64,000 bases of DNA from assembly GCA_009809945.1 (NCBI GenBank), contig WTPW01000029.1, forward strand, positions 761,891-825,890, given 5' to 3'. The translations under genes and the position numbers were made by a program. The notes below the pieces were generated by a model. The model did no database searches. It was not told the DNA's origin and saw nothing but the letters and a program-made list of their open reading frames with translations. This DNA is from Gigaspora margarita. Lineage: Eukaryota > Glomeromycota > Glomeromycetes > Diversisporales > Gigasporaceae. Shown here piece by piece: positions 34,867 to 45,515 of the stretch (position 1 is its first letter; each line of letters begins with the position of its first letter).

Positions 34867-36826
34867 ATGTTAACTTGCAACAGAATGAATATAACATTTT
34901 CTACAGTATACAATAGCGCTGACAAACTTTTTCAGAGCATTCAAAGATATGCCAATTCTCAGGGTTATGCATTAATAAAAAAAAGAACTCGAAAGGACCA
35001 TTGTAGCAAATTGAAAAATATGTCTATACGTTGTAATAGGGGTGGTGTTTACAATAGTTCCTCAAGTCCTAATGAAGAAACAAGACAGAGACAAAGAAGC
35101 ACTAGACTTATTGACTGCCCCTATGAATTGTACGCTGCTCGATATAATGGTCAATGGTACCTGAAAGTTCATAATGCAAACCACAACCATGAATTTGATA
35201 ATGACATGTAAGGACATCCAATTGCTCATCAACTTTCAGAGCAATAGTTGGAAACTGTTGCAGCAATGACTGCAGCTAGTTCCTACCCTAGAGAAATCAT
35301 ATCTACTTTCTGTTACAATGATACATCAACATTAATTATAAACAGAGATGTTTATAGTGCTCATGAATAGCTTCGTCAAGAGAACCTTGCTGGTCATACT
35401 TCTATTCAGGCACTCATAGATGAACTTAAAAAATGCAATTTTACATATGAATATGAGTGTGATGACACAGGCTCTATTATTTACCTTTCTTCATGCACAA
35501 TGAATCTGTCACCCTCACTTGTCAATATCCTTCAGTTATTCTTATGGATTGTACCTATAAGACAAACAAGTATAAAATGCCTTTGTTAAGTATCATTGGT
35601 ATTACTAGTTTTAATACCACCTTTTATTTTTGTTTTGTTTTTTTAAAGGGTGAAGAAAAAACAGATTACCTATGGACTCTGAATCATTTTGCTTGATTGT
35701 TTCACAATATGCCAAGACCAGACGTAATAGTAATGGATAGGGAGTTTGCCCTTATGAATGTGATTAAGATGACTTTTTCAAATTCTATAAACCTGTTATG
35801 TGCATGGCACATCAACAAAAATATTTTAAAAAACTGCAAGCTACAGTTCCCAAGAGAAACAGAAAATGAGGAGAGTGAAGAATGAAAAGATTTTCTCTCA
35901 AAGTGGAATGAAGTCATCCAATTAGTTACCAAGGAAGAGTTTGAAGAAAAATAGAATATACTTCATTCTATTTATACTAATAAATCTTGTGTTATTGCTT
36001 ATATTGAAGATACTTGGTTGCCATTAAAAGAAAAGTTTGTTGCTGCATGGACAATTTCATATCTCCATCTAGGTACAACTGTAACCTCTCGTATTAAAGG
36101 TGCACATTCAACTCTTAAATCATACTTACAAACATCAACAGGTGATCTTTACTGGGTTTGTCAACAATATCTCTGGTAGTAGCTAATTAAAAGAAAGAAT
36201 TGAATGCAAAAGTTGCATTTGAACATATCCATATTCTACTTTTTGCGCTCAACAATCCTTTATATACAAATATTAAAGGAAAAGTTTCATCATTCGCTCT
36301 TAAGAAAATAAATGAACAGCACAAAAAGGCGAACCAAGCAACAGCTCAGGAATCCTTGCCCTCATGTTCTGGATCCTTCTTAAAATCAATGGGACTTCCT
36401 TGTGCTCATACCATTAGTCTTTTAGAAAATGACCAACCTTTAATGCTTTATGATATCCATGAGCATTGGTGGATTCAAGAATACACACTAGTGTTAGAGG
36501 TTGAAGAAAATACTGTTTGTGATGAAGATGCTTTACAACCTCTTTTACAAAATCTACAAGAGAGATATCAAGAATGGCCAAGATTCTCGCAAGCAGCAAC
36601 ATGTGTAATGTTAGAAAACATAATCGATACCCTACCAATAGTCTTGCAGAATCCAAAAGAAGTTTTTACAAGAGGATGCCCTTCTAATGTTTCTTAACAT
36701 AGTTCAGTAAACTCAACCAGAAGAGATCCTTCTGGGTTTGAGCTAGTGGAGCATAAAGGACGGCAATACACTCTGTGCTAACAACCTGAACACAATTTGC
36801 GCACTTGCCCAAGTGGAAAAATGTTA
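34867..36826 (+). pseudogene. MULE transposase with FAR1-type and zinc-knuckle ends, broken
   Basis: Order of parts: FAR1/WRKY-GCM1-like zinc domain (IRCNRGG, then IDCPYEL, then HNANHNHEF) in 34,867-35,205; MULE DDE core with ILMDCTYKTNKYKMPLL (35,540), LKGEEKTDYLW, VIVMDREFALMNVI (35,723) and LCAWHINKNIL (35,796); TSRIKGAHSTLKSYL (36,090) where relatives usually have RxEGAH, so the third catalytic residue appears to be Glu-to-Lys; partial SWIM finger CSGSFLKSMGLPCAH (36,366); C-terminal TRGCPSNVS, then a stop and a decayed zinc knuckle YTLC-QPEHNLRTC ending near 36,815. Stops are mostly TAG or TGA at expected CAG/CGA positions, with frameshifts near 35,487 and 36,170-36,200. It cannot encode a working transposase. 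Confidence 0.85.
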
Positions 36827-37320
36827 GTTCAAATTGTTTAGCTAGCAACTAAATTTAAATAAAAATGTAAAAAAAAAATGAATACTTGTTCTTATGACAC
36901 TGAATATGCTGGTGTAATAAATACTTTGATCTTGTTTTATGTTCAACTGATCCTTATAATATGTGAGATGAATGAGTTAATGCATATAAACTGTATCAAA
37001 GAGGTAGAGTGCAATAAATTTGATAAAAAAAGCACAAGTACCAAATGAGTATTTTAAGTTTGAGAAATAGTTAAGATCAAGGTTGATTGCCAAAGTATTT
37101 TCACTAAAATATTTAGTAAAGAAAAACCTTATATATACTATTTAGTATTGTAGGGGTTAAGCAAAAAATGTTAAAAAGGTAGAATTAAATTGGCTGACCA
37201 GATAATTTTTTATGTGAAGTTACAAAGTATTTATCATATGATATCTATTAACCAATCAAATCATGATTTTATTACATGGGGTATGAATAGCAAATTTGGG
37301 GGGTACATATAACAGCCGCC
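36624..37320 (+). repeat. Right long TIR, overlapping the transposase 3' end
   Basis: Inverted partner of 32,416-33,119. Its inner 200 bases are the last part of the transposase reading frame (DTLPIVLQNPKEV to the zinc knuckle); the outer part is non-coding and ends ACATATAACAGCCGCC. Confidence 0.8.
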
Positions 37321-37739
37321 TTAATTAATTAATATTTTATTTGCAATAATGAATATAGCAACTTTTAAATAAATTAGGGGGCTTCCAGAAATCAGCTGTT
37401 TTAGGGGTGGGGGTGTGTTAGCTAAAGTATTAGGTATAATTCTGGCTGGAATTATTAAACTCTGGCCAAAATTAAGAAAATTTTTTTAGCCCAAATTATA
37501 AATTTATTAATAAAGCTTAATAATAAATAACCTTTAATCTACTGGACCAATTTGGATGATTTAACTACCAAAATGATCCTCTCAAAGAGAGAATTATAAC
37601 AAGCCTAAAGTTAGTAATTCTACAGACCAGTCTCGAACCAGACTTTAGTGAAGTCTGAGTCTGGTCTAATGGACTTAGACTTTTATATTTAGACTTTTTG
37701 AATTTGGTCTGGGTCTGCCTGAAGTCTTCAAACTAGTCT

Positions 37740-39600
37740 AAGTTCAAATATATTTATATGTAGTTTTTTGTGCTGAACAAATTTACTTAGTGCATGCAGT
37801 TAGAATTAATTAGTAAAATTTTGTAAATCACAAGATTTTATAGAATTTTATTAATAAAATCTATTAAATCTTATAATTCACATTTTTTTATTAATTAATT
37901 CTAATTTTATGCACTAAGTAAACTTGTTCAGCATCTAAAAATATATCAAATCAGTAGTGTTTTTTTTTATTTTACTTGAAATTTAGAGAATAGATGCATA
38001 ATTTTTGATTTTTGATCAACAAAGTCAAATTTAAGTATATTTTCTCCAAATTTCAAGTAAAATAAAAACACTTTCGCCAATTTAATTATTTTAGGTTCTG
38101 AACGAGATTACTTAGAGCATGAAGTTAGAATTAATTAGTAAAATTTTGTGAATCATGAGATTTTATAGAATTTTATTAATAAAATTCTATAAAATCTTAT
38201 GATTCACAAAATTTTACTAATTAATTTTTACTTAATGCACTAATTAAACTTGTTCAGAACCTAAAAATACATTAAATCAGCAGAAATATTTTTATTTTAC
38301 TTGAAATTTGGAGAAAAGATGCTTAAATTTGACTTTTTGATCAAAACTTCAAAATCATGCATCTATTTTCTAAATTTCAAGTAAAATAAAAATAATTCTG
38401 TTGATTTAGTGTATTTTTAGGTGTTGAATAAATTTACTTAGTGCATAAAGTTAGAATTAATTAGTAAAATTTTATGAATCATAAGAGTTTATAGAATCTT
38501 ATTAATAAAATTCTATAAAATCTTTATAATTCACAAATTTTAATTAATTATTTCCAACTATATGCACTAAGTAAACTTGTTCAGCTCCTAAAAATACACA
38601 AATCAGCAGAATTAATTATATTTTACTTGAAATTTAGAGAATAGATGCATAATTTTGGATTTGTGATCAAAAAGTCAAATTTAAGGGTAGGGTGAATGTA
38701 GATCATTTCTTAATATAAGTAGATCAACCAAAAAAATATTACACAAAAATCGAACACATGTTACATATAAAAGTTTTTAAAAATATAATCAATTTTCATA
38801 AAAGTTTTGGGGTAGATATATTAGACCCTCTAATTCTAATTATAATAATTAGAACCCCTGTATTATTTAAAAAAAACATACTTGCATGTACCATTAATTC
38901 TTCCTAGGTTGAACGAAATTTGCCTAGGTTACACAATTTAAATATCATATGATCATCACCTGATTTCAATTAAATGTTATTGTAAAAAAATTAGTAACAT
39001 GATCACTAGTAAAATGATCGATGTTCACCCTACCCTTAAGCATCTTTTCTTCAAATCTAAAGTAAAATAAAAATACTTCTGCTGATTTAATGTAATTTTA
39101 GGTTCTGTACAAGTTTACTGAGTGCATAAAGTAAGAATTGATTAGTAAATTTGTGAAACATAAGATTTCATAGAATTTTATTAATAAAATTCTATAAAAT
39201 CTCATGATTCACAAAGTTTTACTAATTAAATCTAACTTAATGCACTAAGTAAACTTGTTCAATACCTAAAAATATATTAAGTTAGCAGTTTTGTTTTTAT
39301 TTTACTTGAAATTTGAAGAAAAGATGCTTAAATTTGACTTTTTTGATCAAAAATCCAAAATTTGCATCTATTTTCTAAATTTCAAGTAAAATAAAATTAA
39401 TTCCACCAATTTGATGTATTTTTAGGTGCTGAACAAGTTTACTTAGCGCATAAAGTTAGAATTAATTAATAAAAATTTGTAAATTATAAGATTTTATAGA
39501 ATTTTATTAATAAAATTCTATAAAATCTTATGATTCATACAATTTTACTAATTAATTCTAACTTTATGCACTAAGTAAAATTGTTCAGCACCAAAAAAAA
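37740..39600. repeat. About 321-bp palindromic satellite array
   Basis: The palindrome GAATTTTATTAATAAAATTC recurs near 37,850, 38,170, 38,490, 39,175 and 39,497, that is, every 321-323 bases once the 355-base insertion at 38,681-39,035 is discounted. Each unit has a second symmetry centre near TTGATCAAAAAGTCAAATTT. Arms read CACTAAGTAAACTTGTTCAG and TTTTACTTGAAATTT in both directions. About five units; strong cruciform potential. Confidence 0.8.
38685..39035. mobile_element. TTAA-flanked MITE nested in the satellite
   Basis: A 351-bp element with ends GGGTAGGGTGAATGTAGATC and complement GGGTAGGGTGAACATCGATC, flanked by TTAA at 38,681-38,684 and 39,036-39,039; the empty site TTTAAGCATC is seen in sister satellite units. 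TTAA is the piggyBac signature, though piggyBac ends usually begin CCC rather than GGG, so superfamily is open. Confidence 0.8.
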
Positions 39601-39983
39601 TACATATAAATATATTCAGACTTAGACCAGTCTGCAGACTTCGGACTAGACCCAGACTTGACTCATATAATATTTTATAATTTATTATTAAATAAACATT
39701 ATATAATACAAATTATATCGATTTTATGATCTAGTGATTGGATTTTTTATAATTTTGGGCTTGTTGGAATCCTCTCTTTGAGAGAATAATTTTGGTGGTT
39801 AAATCATCTAAATTGGTTCAGTAGATCAAAAGTTATTTATTTTTAAAATCGATATATTTATAATAATAATTTTAAATAAATGTAAAATTTGATTGGTTGA
39901 TAGTAGTGTCAGGTGTGGGGGTGGGTCTGGCCTCAGAAAATTTATTAATAAAAATAAATCAGCTGATTTCTGGAAGCCTCTTA

Positions 39984-40634
39984 CAAAGATGTTCATCTCA
40001 TGATAAATTTTTATCAATACAATGCAAATTTCATCTAATTGTTTTGCTTGAGCATAATCAAGATCCCCAATAATACATTTTCATTCTGTTTTATGAAAAT
40101 AATAAAATTAGCCAATTTCTAGTTAATTTTAATATCTAGTCAAAAGAGAACTAAAATTCGATAATAAGCTTTATTATCAGTGATATTTGTAAAAACAATT
40201 GCATTAAGTTAATGCTACAAAATTAATTAAATGATTAATAATTTAAAAGATAATTTTAAAAAAATTTAAATCATACTTAATTTATATTGTTCATTATAAT
40301 AATTAATTTCAAGTTAATTTATTTCTTATGAACTCTTTTAAAAGACAATTCAATCTCAAAATATTCTAAATCAATCCATACTTTAGCTTGTGATCATCTG
40401 AAAAAATTGCTATAAAATAAAATTGGCATTATTGTATAGTTGGTACCACCTAAAGCCAACAACTTTTATATTTATGCACCAATTTTTTAGCTGCAGTATA
40501 ATATAATTGACCAATACAAATGTAGAAAAGTTTAATATAAATTTAAATTTTATTAATAAATTTTAAAATTTTGTTAATAATTTAAATTTTGTTATGCTTT
40601 TTTTTATATATAAGCACCAAGTTTTCAAATTATA
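39984..40634. other. No recognised feature
   Basis: AT-rich; no gene, TIR pair or array found. A minus-strand 63-codon frame overlapping 39,826-40,017 shows no family resemblance. Confidence 0.5.
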
Positions 40635-41210
40635 TAAGGGAGATGGGGTATTAAGGACACCTTAAGGTTCTTACTAGCAAAACTTTTTAATAAACAAATA
40701 GATTTTTATAATTTTTTATTATTTGAACTATGCTTAATAAGGAATAAATTACTGCAAAAAAATCTTTATATCATATATAGTTTTAGATATAAATAATTGG
40801 TACACAAATAGTATATAAAAACTAAACTTTAGGGAGGAGGGAGTATTGTGGACATAGCGAATAATTTTTGATCTACTGGCCCATTTTGGATGATTTTACT
40901 ACCAAATGACAGTCTCAGTGAGACGATTCTAACAAGTACAAAATCATTAAAATCCAGTCATGAGATCCCAAGATCGTTAAAGATTAAAATAAAAAAAAAT
41001 TGCAGTTTTAATAATATATACAAAAACTTATATTTTGTATAAATGATAATATCTGGTGATCTAGTGACCAGAATTGGATGAATTTTACTATTCAATTTGT
41101 CTCAAAGAGATGAATCGAATGGTACCAAAATTATTCAATTCCAGTCACAGGATCATAAGATATCTCACCTGACCACAATACCCCCTGTCTACAATACCCC
41201 ACCTCCCTTA
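40635..41210. mobile_element. MITE with TAAGGGAGRTGGGGTATT ends
   Basis: A 576-bp element with ends TAAGGGAGATGGGGTATTAA and complement TAAGGGAGGTGGGGTATTGT, flanked by TA (40,633-40,634; 41,211-41,212). Contains two copies of the shared core: TTTTGATCTACTGGCCCATT...GTCTCAGTGAGACGATTCTA (40,865-40,940) and a looser one at 41,050-41,160. Confidence 0.75.
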
Positions 41211-41344
41211 TAACTTTAAATTAATATAAACTTCTTAAATAAAAGATATCAAAAATTTGTTTTGTAGATTTAATAGTTTATCAAAAAGCTATTAATTTAC
41301 AAAAACTTTTTTTAGTTTATTTGATTTTAAAAAAAGATTTTTAA

Positions 41345-41674
41345 CATTCATCGCTAGTGCGATGCATTGCTACCCCCTGATCGACCAATCATTTTGTTTG
41401 TTTTGATTTTACATTAATCAAAATAAAACAAATAGTGGCCAAATTACAATTAGGGTTAGGGTTTGTCAGTGCAAGAGTTAGAAGGCCCTCCTAACCCAAA
41501 ATTTTGCAAGGAATTTTTTTTGTCAAGAAAAAAGTGTAGTTTCTTAGTCAAAATTTTAAGTTAGAAGCAATTTTTTTAAAAAAAGATTGTTTTTGCTTCG
41601 ATTTCATGTTACACCTAATCCTGCATCCCGATTGGTTGATTGGGGGTGGCGATGTATCATACTGGCGATGAATG
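41345..41674. mobile_element. MITE with CATTCATCGC ends
   Basis: 330 bp with inverted ends CATTCATCGCTAGTGCGATG and CATTCATCGCCAGTATGATA, then TACCCCCTGATCGACCAATC paired with CACCCCCAATCAACCAATC. Flanks TTAA and ATAA. A telomere-like GGGTTAGGGTTTG (41,453) lies inside. Confidence 0.7.
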
Positions 41675-42989
41675 ATAACTCTCTTAAAAAAATTACAAAA
41701 GTTTAAAAATTTTATAGTTAAAGTTGATAGCTTTTCGTAGTAGCAAGTATAATAAAAATTATATAAGAGCATTTCTTTATTTCATATAGTATGATTTTAA
41801 AATATTTTACATTATATTGTTATTTAATTATCAGTCCTGCATTAATTGTACCATCAGAGTTTCAATGTAAAAATCCTAAATAAAAATAAATATTAAATAT
41901 TAAAATTTATTTTTTAAATAATAATAATTTATAAAATAATTATCCTTTACCACATGTTTTTCTTTTAGAACTATATAAGAATACTAATGAACATGATTCT
42001 ATCTCATTTGGTAGTTCAAACAATAATTAAAATTTTAAATAAATATATATTAAAATTATAATTATAGAAACATATAATAAATTATTGATAGTCAAATATA
42101 TACTCAAACTCTTTCTGCTAATCTCTGTTTTATTATGTTTTTACCCATACCTATTTTTTAGCAGTTTAAATAAGAAATATACAAATATACAGTACATGAA
42201 TGTTTTCCAACTACTGTATCATTGTTCCTTACAGGGTACTTACCCACGTCTACCTAGTCTAAAAAATTCTGATAAAAATTTTAAGTTTATACAGCAACCT
42301 TGCTCTAGCAAGGAAGCTAGTCATTAGGCAATTTTACTCAAACCTCGCCTTTGTGAGTACTATAAACAATCAAATATACAACTATACTCTATCATTAGAG
42401 CCAAACAATACACAGGTCAACTTACACATTTTACTTAATACTTATACAGGACAATCTCAAAAGTCAATATACACTACTACAAGACATATGAAAATTTTAC
42501 TCAAAAGTGGGCGTTCTAGCTCACCCCCATCAAATACAACAATTACATAATCTCCTACAAAAATAGAAAGATCATCAAACTATTGTAATATAGTAACTTT
42601 TAGGCAAGTCACTATATCACTTGACTTAACATGTGAGAGGGTAAGAAATGTGTATAATATCAAAGAAGTTTCCAAGAAAAGAAGATAGACTCAAGTTTAA
42701 AGAATAATAAAGAAAAGAATTATGTCAACAAAGAATAAACGAGAATAATAATTCAACCAAACAATTTAATAATCCAAAAGAAATAAAGGTCCTTTATACG
42801 ATGGATAAAGGATCAAAGTATATAAAGGCGATGGCTTTATATTTTATAAGATAATATCAGTTTATTAAATATAAGATTTTTGAGTACAAATATTTTTATA
42901 AAGGAAAAGAATTAAAGGACAGAACCTACTCTGCCTTGGGGAAAAAAGCAGGGTTTATATATCTGTAGAAACTTGAGATTTTCGTAATA
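41675..42989. other. No recognised gene
   Basis: Open frames at 42,085 (80 codons) and 42,353 (65 codons) are rich in common AT codons and match no family I know. No splice-compatible longer model found. Confidence 0.45.
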
Positions 42990-43134
42990 ACGTACTAAGA
43001 TAATGTTCTAACATAACGTACTAAGATAACATACTAAGATAACGTACTAAGATATCATACTAAGATATCGTACTAAGATAACGTACTATGATAACGTACT
43101 ATGATAACGTACTATGATAACGTACTATGATATC
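42990..43134. repeat. 13-bp GTACTAAGATAAC minisatellite
   Basis: About eleven tandem units of GTACTAAGATAAC, with a GTACTATGATAAC variant homogenised over the last four units and GATATC variants between. No coding frame. Confidence 0.9.
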
Positions 43135-43950
43135 CTATTATTATAGAGATTATAGTGAAAAGAGCTTCTTTTTAAGAACGGAAGAAAGTTTTTCTACTAA
43201 AGTTAATACTACAGATTTGATCGGTTCAATAAAATTTTTACCATTCTTAATATTTATACTAATATAACACCATACAACACAACAACAAACAACATGTTAT
43301 TAATTACCAAACCTAACTAAATAACAATCAACACACACGTCATCAATTACTAAACTAAATGATCCTCAAAATAGATTGACAACATACTTCTGGCCTACAC
43401 TATCCATTACAACTACCATACTATAATGACTACCAACCATGTTACACTCTCTTAAATATAGCACAATGAACCGTTCTGTGTTTTCTTTCTATAAAGTAGC
43501 TCATTGTAAAATATATATAGAAATTTTTATAGCATAAGCTTGGTCTTTGATCCTATTTAGCTAAGGGCAGGCAATAGGCCTCTCTTGTCGTTTAAATTTG
43601 TTTCATCTACCATATACTTTATTTTGCAGACTAAGATCAGCAATTGCCGCTCTTAGCAAGTATGGATCGTAGATAAAGTAGCCTATGTCTTAGTCTTAAT
43701 AAAATTAATGTATAATATGCATCTAATGCATTAAATATTTTATAATAATAAATAAACTGAGACAAGATCTCACTTAAAAAAAAATTAAACAAAATAATAA
43801 TAAATTATTGATATACTTACTGTTTTACCATTAAATAATCATTTTAATAAATCTATATTACTATTATATTATATTTTTGCACAACAAAATTTTCTTTACA
43901 GTTATGATTATTAAAATAGCATTTTAATCTAATTATTTGCTAAATATATA
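43135..43950. other. No recognised feature
   Basis: AT-rich with a small GC-richer patch at 43,560-43,690 (GCTAAGGGCAGGCAATAGGCC loosely mirrored by TGCCGCTCTTAGC), possibly a worn foldback. No gene. Confidence 0.4.
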
Positions 43951-44686
43951 CAGTCAGACCTCCCTATCGTCACACCCATATAGTCACACCTTTATTTTTT
44001 AAGCACCCGATTTTGTGCAACAGACTTAAAACATAGTAAAAAACCTCATTATAGTCACAAATCGCTTATAATCACTATCACCATAAAATTTTGATTTTTT
44101 AACAATTTTATTAATAAAAAAACCCTCATTATAGTCACCAATTTTTAACTAAATACGGATTATAAACTCTGATTGGCCAATATTCATATTCACGTATATT
44201 TAAAAATTATCTATTAAAGCTTCTTAAGGGTTGACAGCAAATAACTTTTGATCCAATGACCCGATTTGGATGAAACAACTACCAAAATGTTCGTCGCAAC
44301 GAGACGATCTAATGAGCCCAAAATCGTTAAAATCGAATCACACGCTCCTGAGATCGTTAAGGATTTGTATCACTTTACATGTTTAAGAATTGATTAAATT
44401 TAAACATCTGAGTGAAAATCCTTAATAATCTTAGCATTTGTAATTAAATTTGGATGATTTTTGGACTCTTTAGAATCGTCTCATTGAGTCAAACACTCTG
44501 GTATTTGTTTTATCCAAACTGCGGCACTGGGCTAAATTTTTTAATAGTATTTCAAATATGCGCAAATATATTATTTATTGGCCTTTGATCACATGACCAT
44601 AATGTGGTATTTTATTTATAGTCACACCTCTATACAATCACCAAAATAGGGTGCAACGGACTTGGTGATTATAGAGAGGGACGCTG
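43951..44686. mobile_element. 736-bp TA-flanked MITE, CAGTCAGACC family, second copy
   Basis: Ends CAGTCAGACCTCCCTATCGT and complement CAGCGTCCCTCTCTATAATC, flanked by TA (43,949-43,950; 44,687-44,688). Interior matches the complement of 16,821-17,536, including CATAGTAAAAAACC, AATCGTCTCATTGAG and GGTCATATGATCAAAGG/CCTTTGATCACATGACC. Shared core at 44,235-44,345 (TTTTGATCCAATGACCCGAT, GAGACGATCTAATGAGCCCA). Confidence 0.85.
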
Positions 44687-44744
44687 TATTATAAATTAGA
44701 TAAATTAAAACTTTTTTTTAATAAAATTAAATTATAAATTTTTA

Positions 44745-45515
44745 CGTATATGTTTGCATTTCTTCAGATATTTGATTATCTAATGCCACATTTCTTCTTT
44801 TGATAAAGATCAGTGTCCATATAGACTTCAGAGTGCAAGATGTTTTGAATTTATCACATGCAAACTCACATCGCTTTATACCTTGACAGGTGGAATAATA
44901 TTTATGTACATCACAATCAAAAAAAATACACTATACTTTCATATAACCACCACCACTAGGACGACCTCTTTGATATTGCATCTAAAATATATGAATAATA
45001 TTAGAAATATAAAAAATAGCCATATAAATTTTAATATAAGTATCTTTATACTTAATAATACATTATCAAAAAAAAGCATCATATGGTTCTCAGGATTCTA
45101 TATTGAATACAATCGCAATGTCTTCTTCAGAAATAGGTGGATATTCTATTGGCAAAGTAGAATATCTAATTTTCTCAAACTCTCAAATTTTTAGTAATTA
45201 AATTAACCAACGATAAATTATCTTCATTAAAATTAGAGTTCATCATTATGATTGACTACTTTCACCTTAATAAATTTTTTTTTAGCTATCATTGCAAAAT
45301 ATTATAATATAAAGTTAAATAAAATAAAATAGTTACTGTTTGAATAGCATAACTTCACAATCATCAAAGGGTGAATATGAAATTTGCTTAGTCAAATGGA
45401 TAACTGGAATTTTTGTTTCAGATTTTTCATAAGTAGATTCATAATCGTCAGTAGATTCATAATTATTAGAACCTTCAGTATATGTATTGTCGCTTCCAAT
45501 AGTTATAAATTCCAT
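44745..45515 (-). pseudogene. Unrecognised gene relic with AT-hook and Cys/His cluster
   Basis: Read on the minus strand from 45,515: MEFITIGSDNTYTEGSNN, an acidic Ser/Thr/Tyr-rich start of 60 codons, then after an unclear junction IRYSTLPIEYPPISEEDIAI (about 45,110-45,170), then QRGRPSGGG (AT-hook-like RGRP) followed by CIFFDCDVHKYYSTC, GIKRC (about 44,830-44,975). Stops and shifts separate these parts, two of the stops being TAG/TGA in otherwise coding context. The Cys/His cluster suggests a zinc-binding DNA-interaction domain, perhaps from a transposon-related family, but I do not recognise it. Confidence 0.45.

Larger units (their letters stand above)
32416..37320. mobile_element. Mutator-like element with long terminal inverted repeats, inactive
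   Basis: A 4.9-kb element bounded by GGCGGCTGTTATACGTACCC and its partner, with inverted repeats of about 700 bp at 32,416-33,119 and 36,624-37,320. Between them lies a broken MULE transposase on the plus strand. Long TIRs plus this transposase place it in Mutator. The target site is the AT palindrome TTAATTAA, so the usual 9-11 bp duplication cannot be fixed. The left interior (33,120-34,866) is non-coding and holds a tandem duplication and a nested palindromic MITE. Confidence 0.85.
37377..39980. mobile_element. 2.6-kb foldback element with TTA target duplication
   Basis: Inverted ends GGGGGCTTCCAGAAATCAGC and GAGGCTTCCAGAAATCAGCT, flanked by TTA (37,374-37,376 and 39,981-39,983), as in PIF/Harbinger. 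Further in, both arms mirror each other: the shared MITE core (GGATGATTTAACTACCAAAA and its complement near 39,800), then AGTCTGAGTCTGGTCTAA paired with CAGTCTGCAGACTTCGGAC. The centre is a tandem array of palindromic satellite units. No coding sequence. Confidence 0.75.

Noticed and set aside
35702..35932. Minus-strand 76-codon frame inside the transposase
   Set aside because: Shadow of the plus-strand MULE coding sequence with its clear DCTYKTN and DREFALMN motifs. The same applies to 36,414-36,656.
42990..43134. CRISPR-like array
   Set aside because: Units are directly adjacent 13-mers without spacers, and the genome is eukaryotic.
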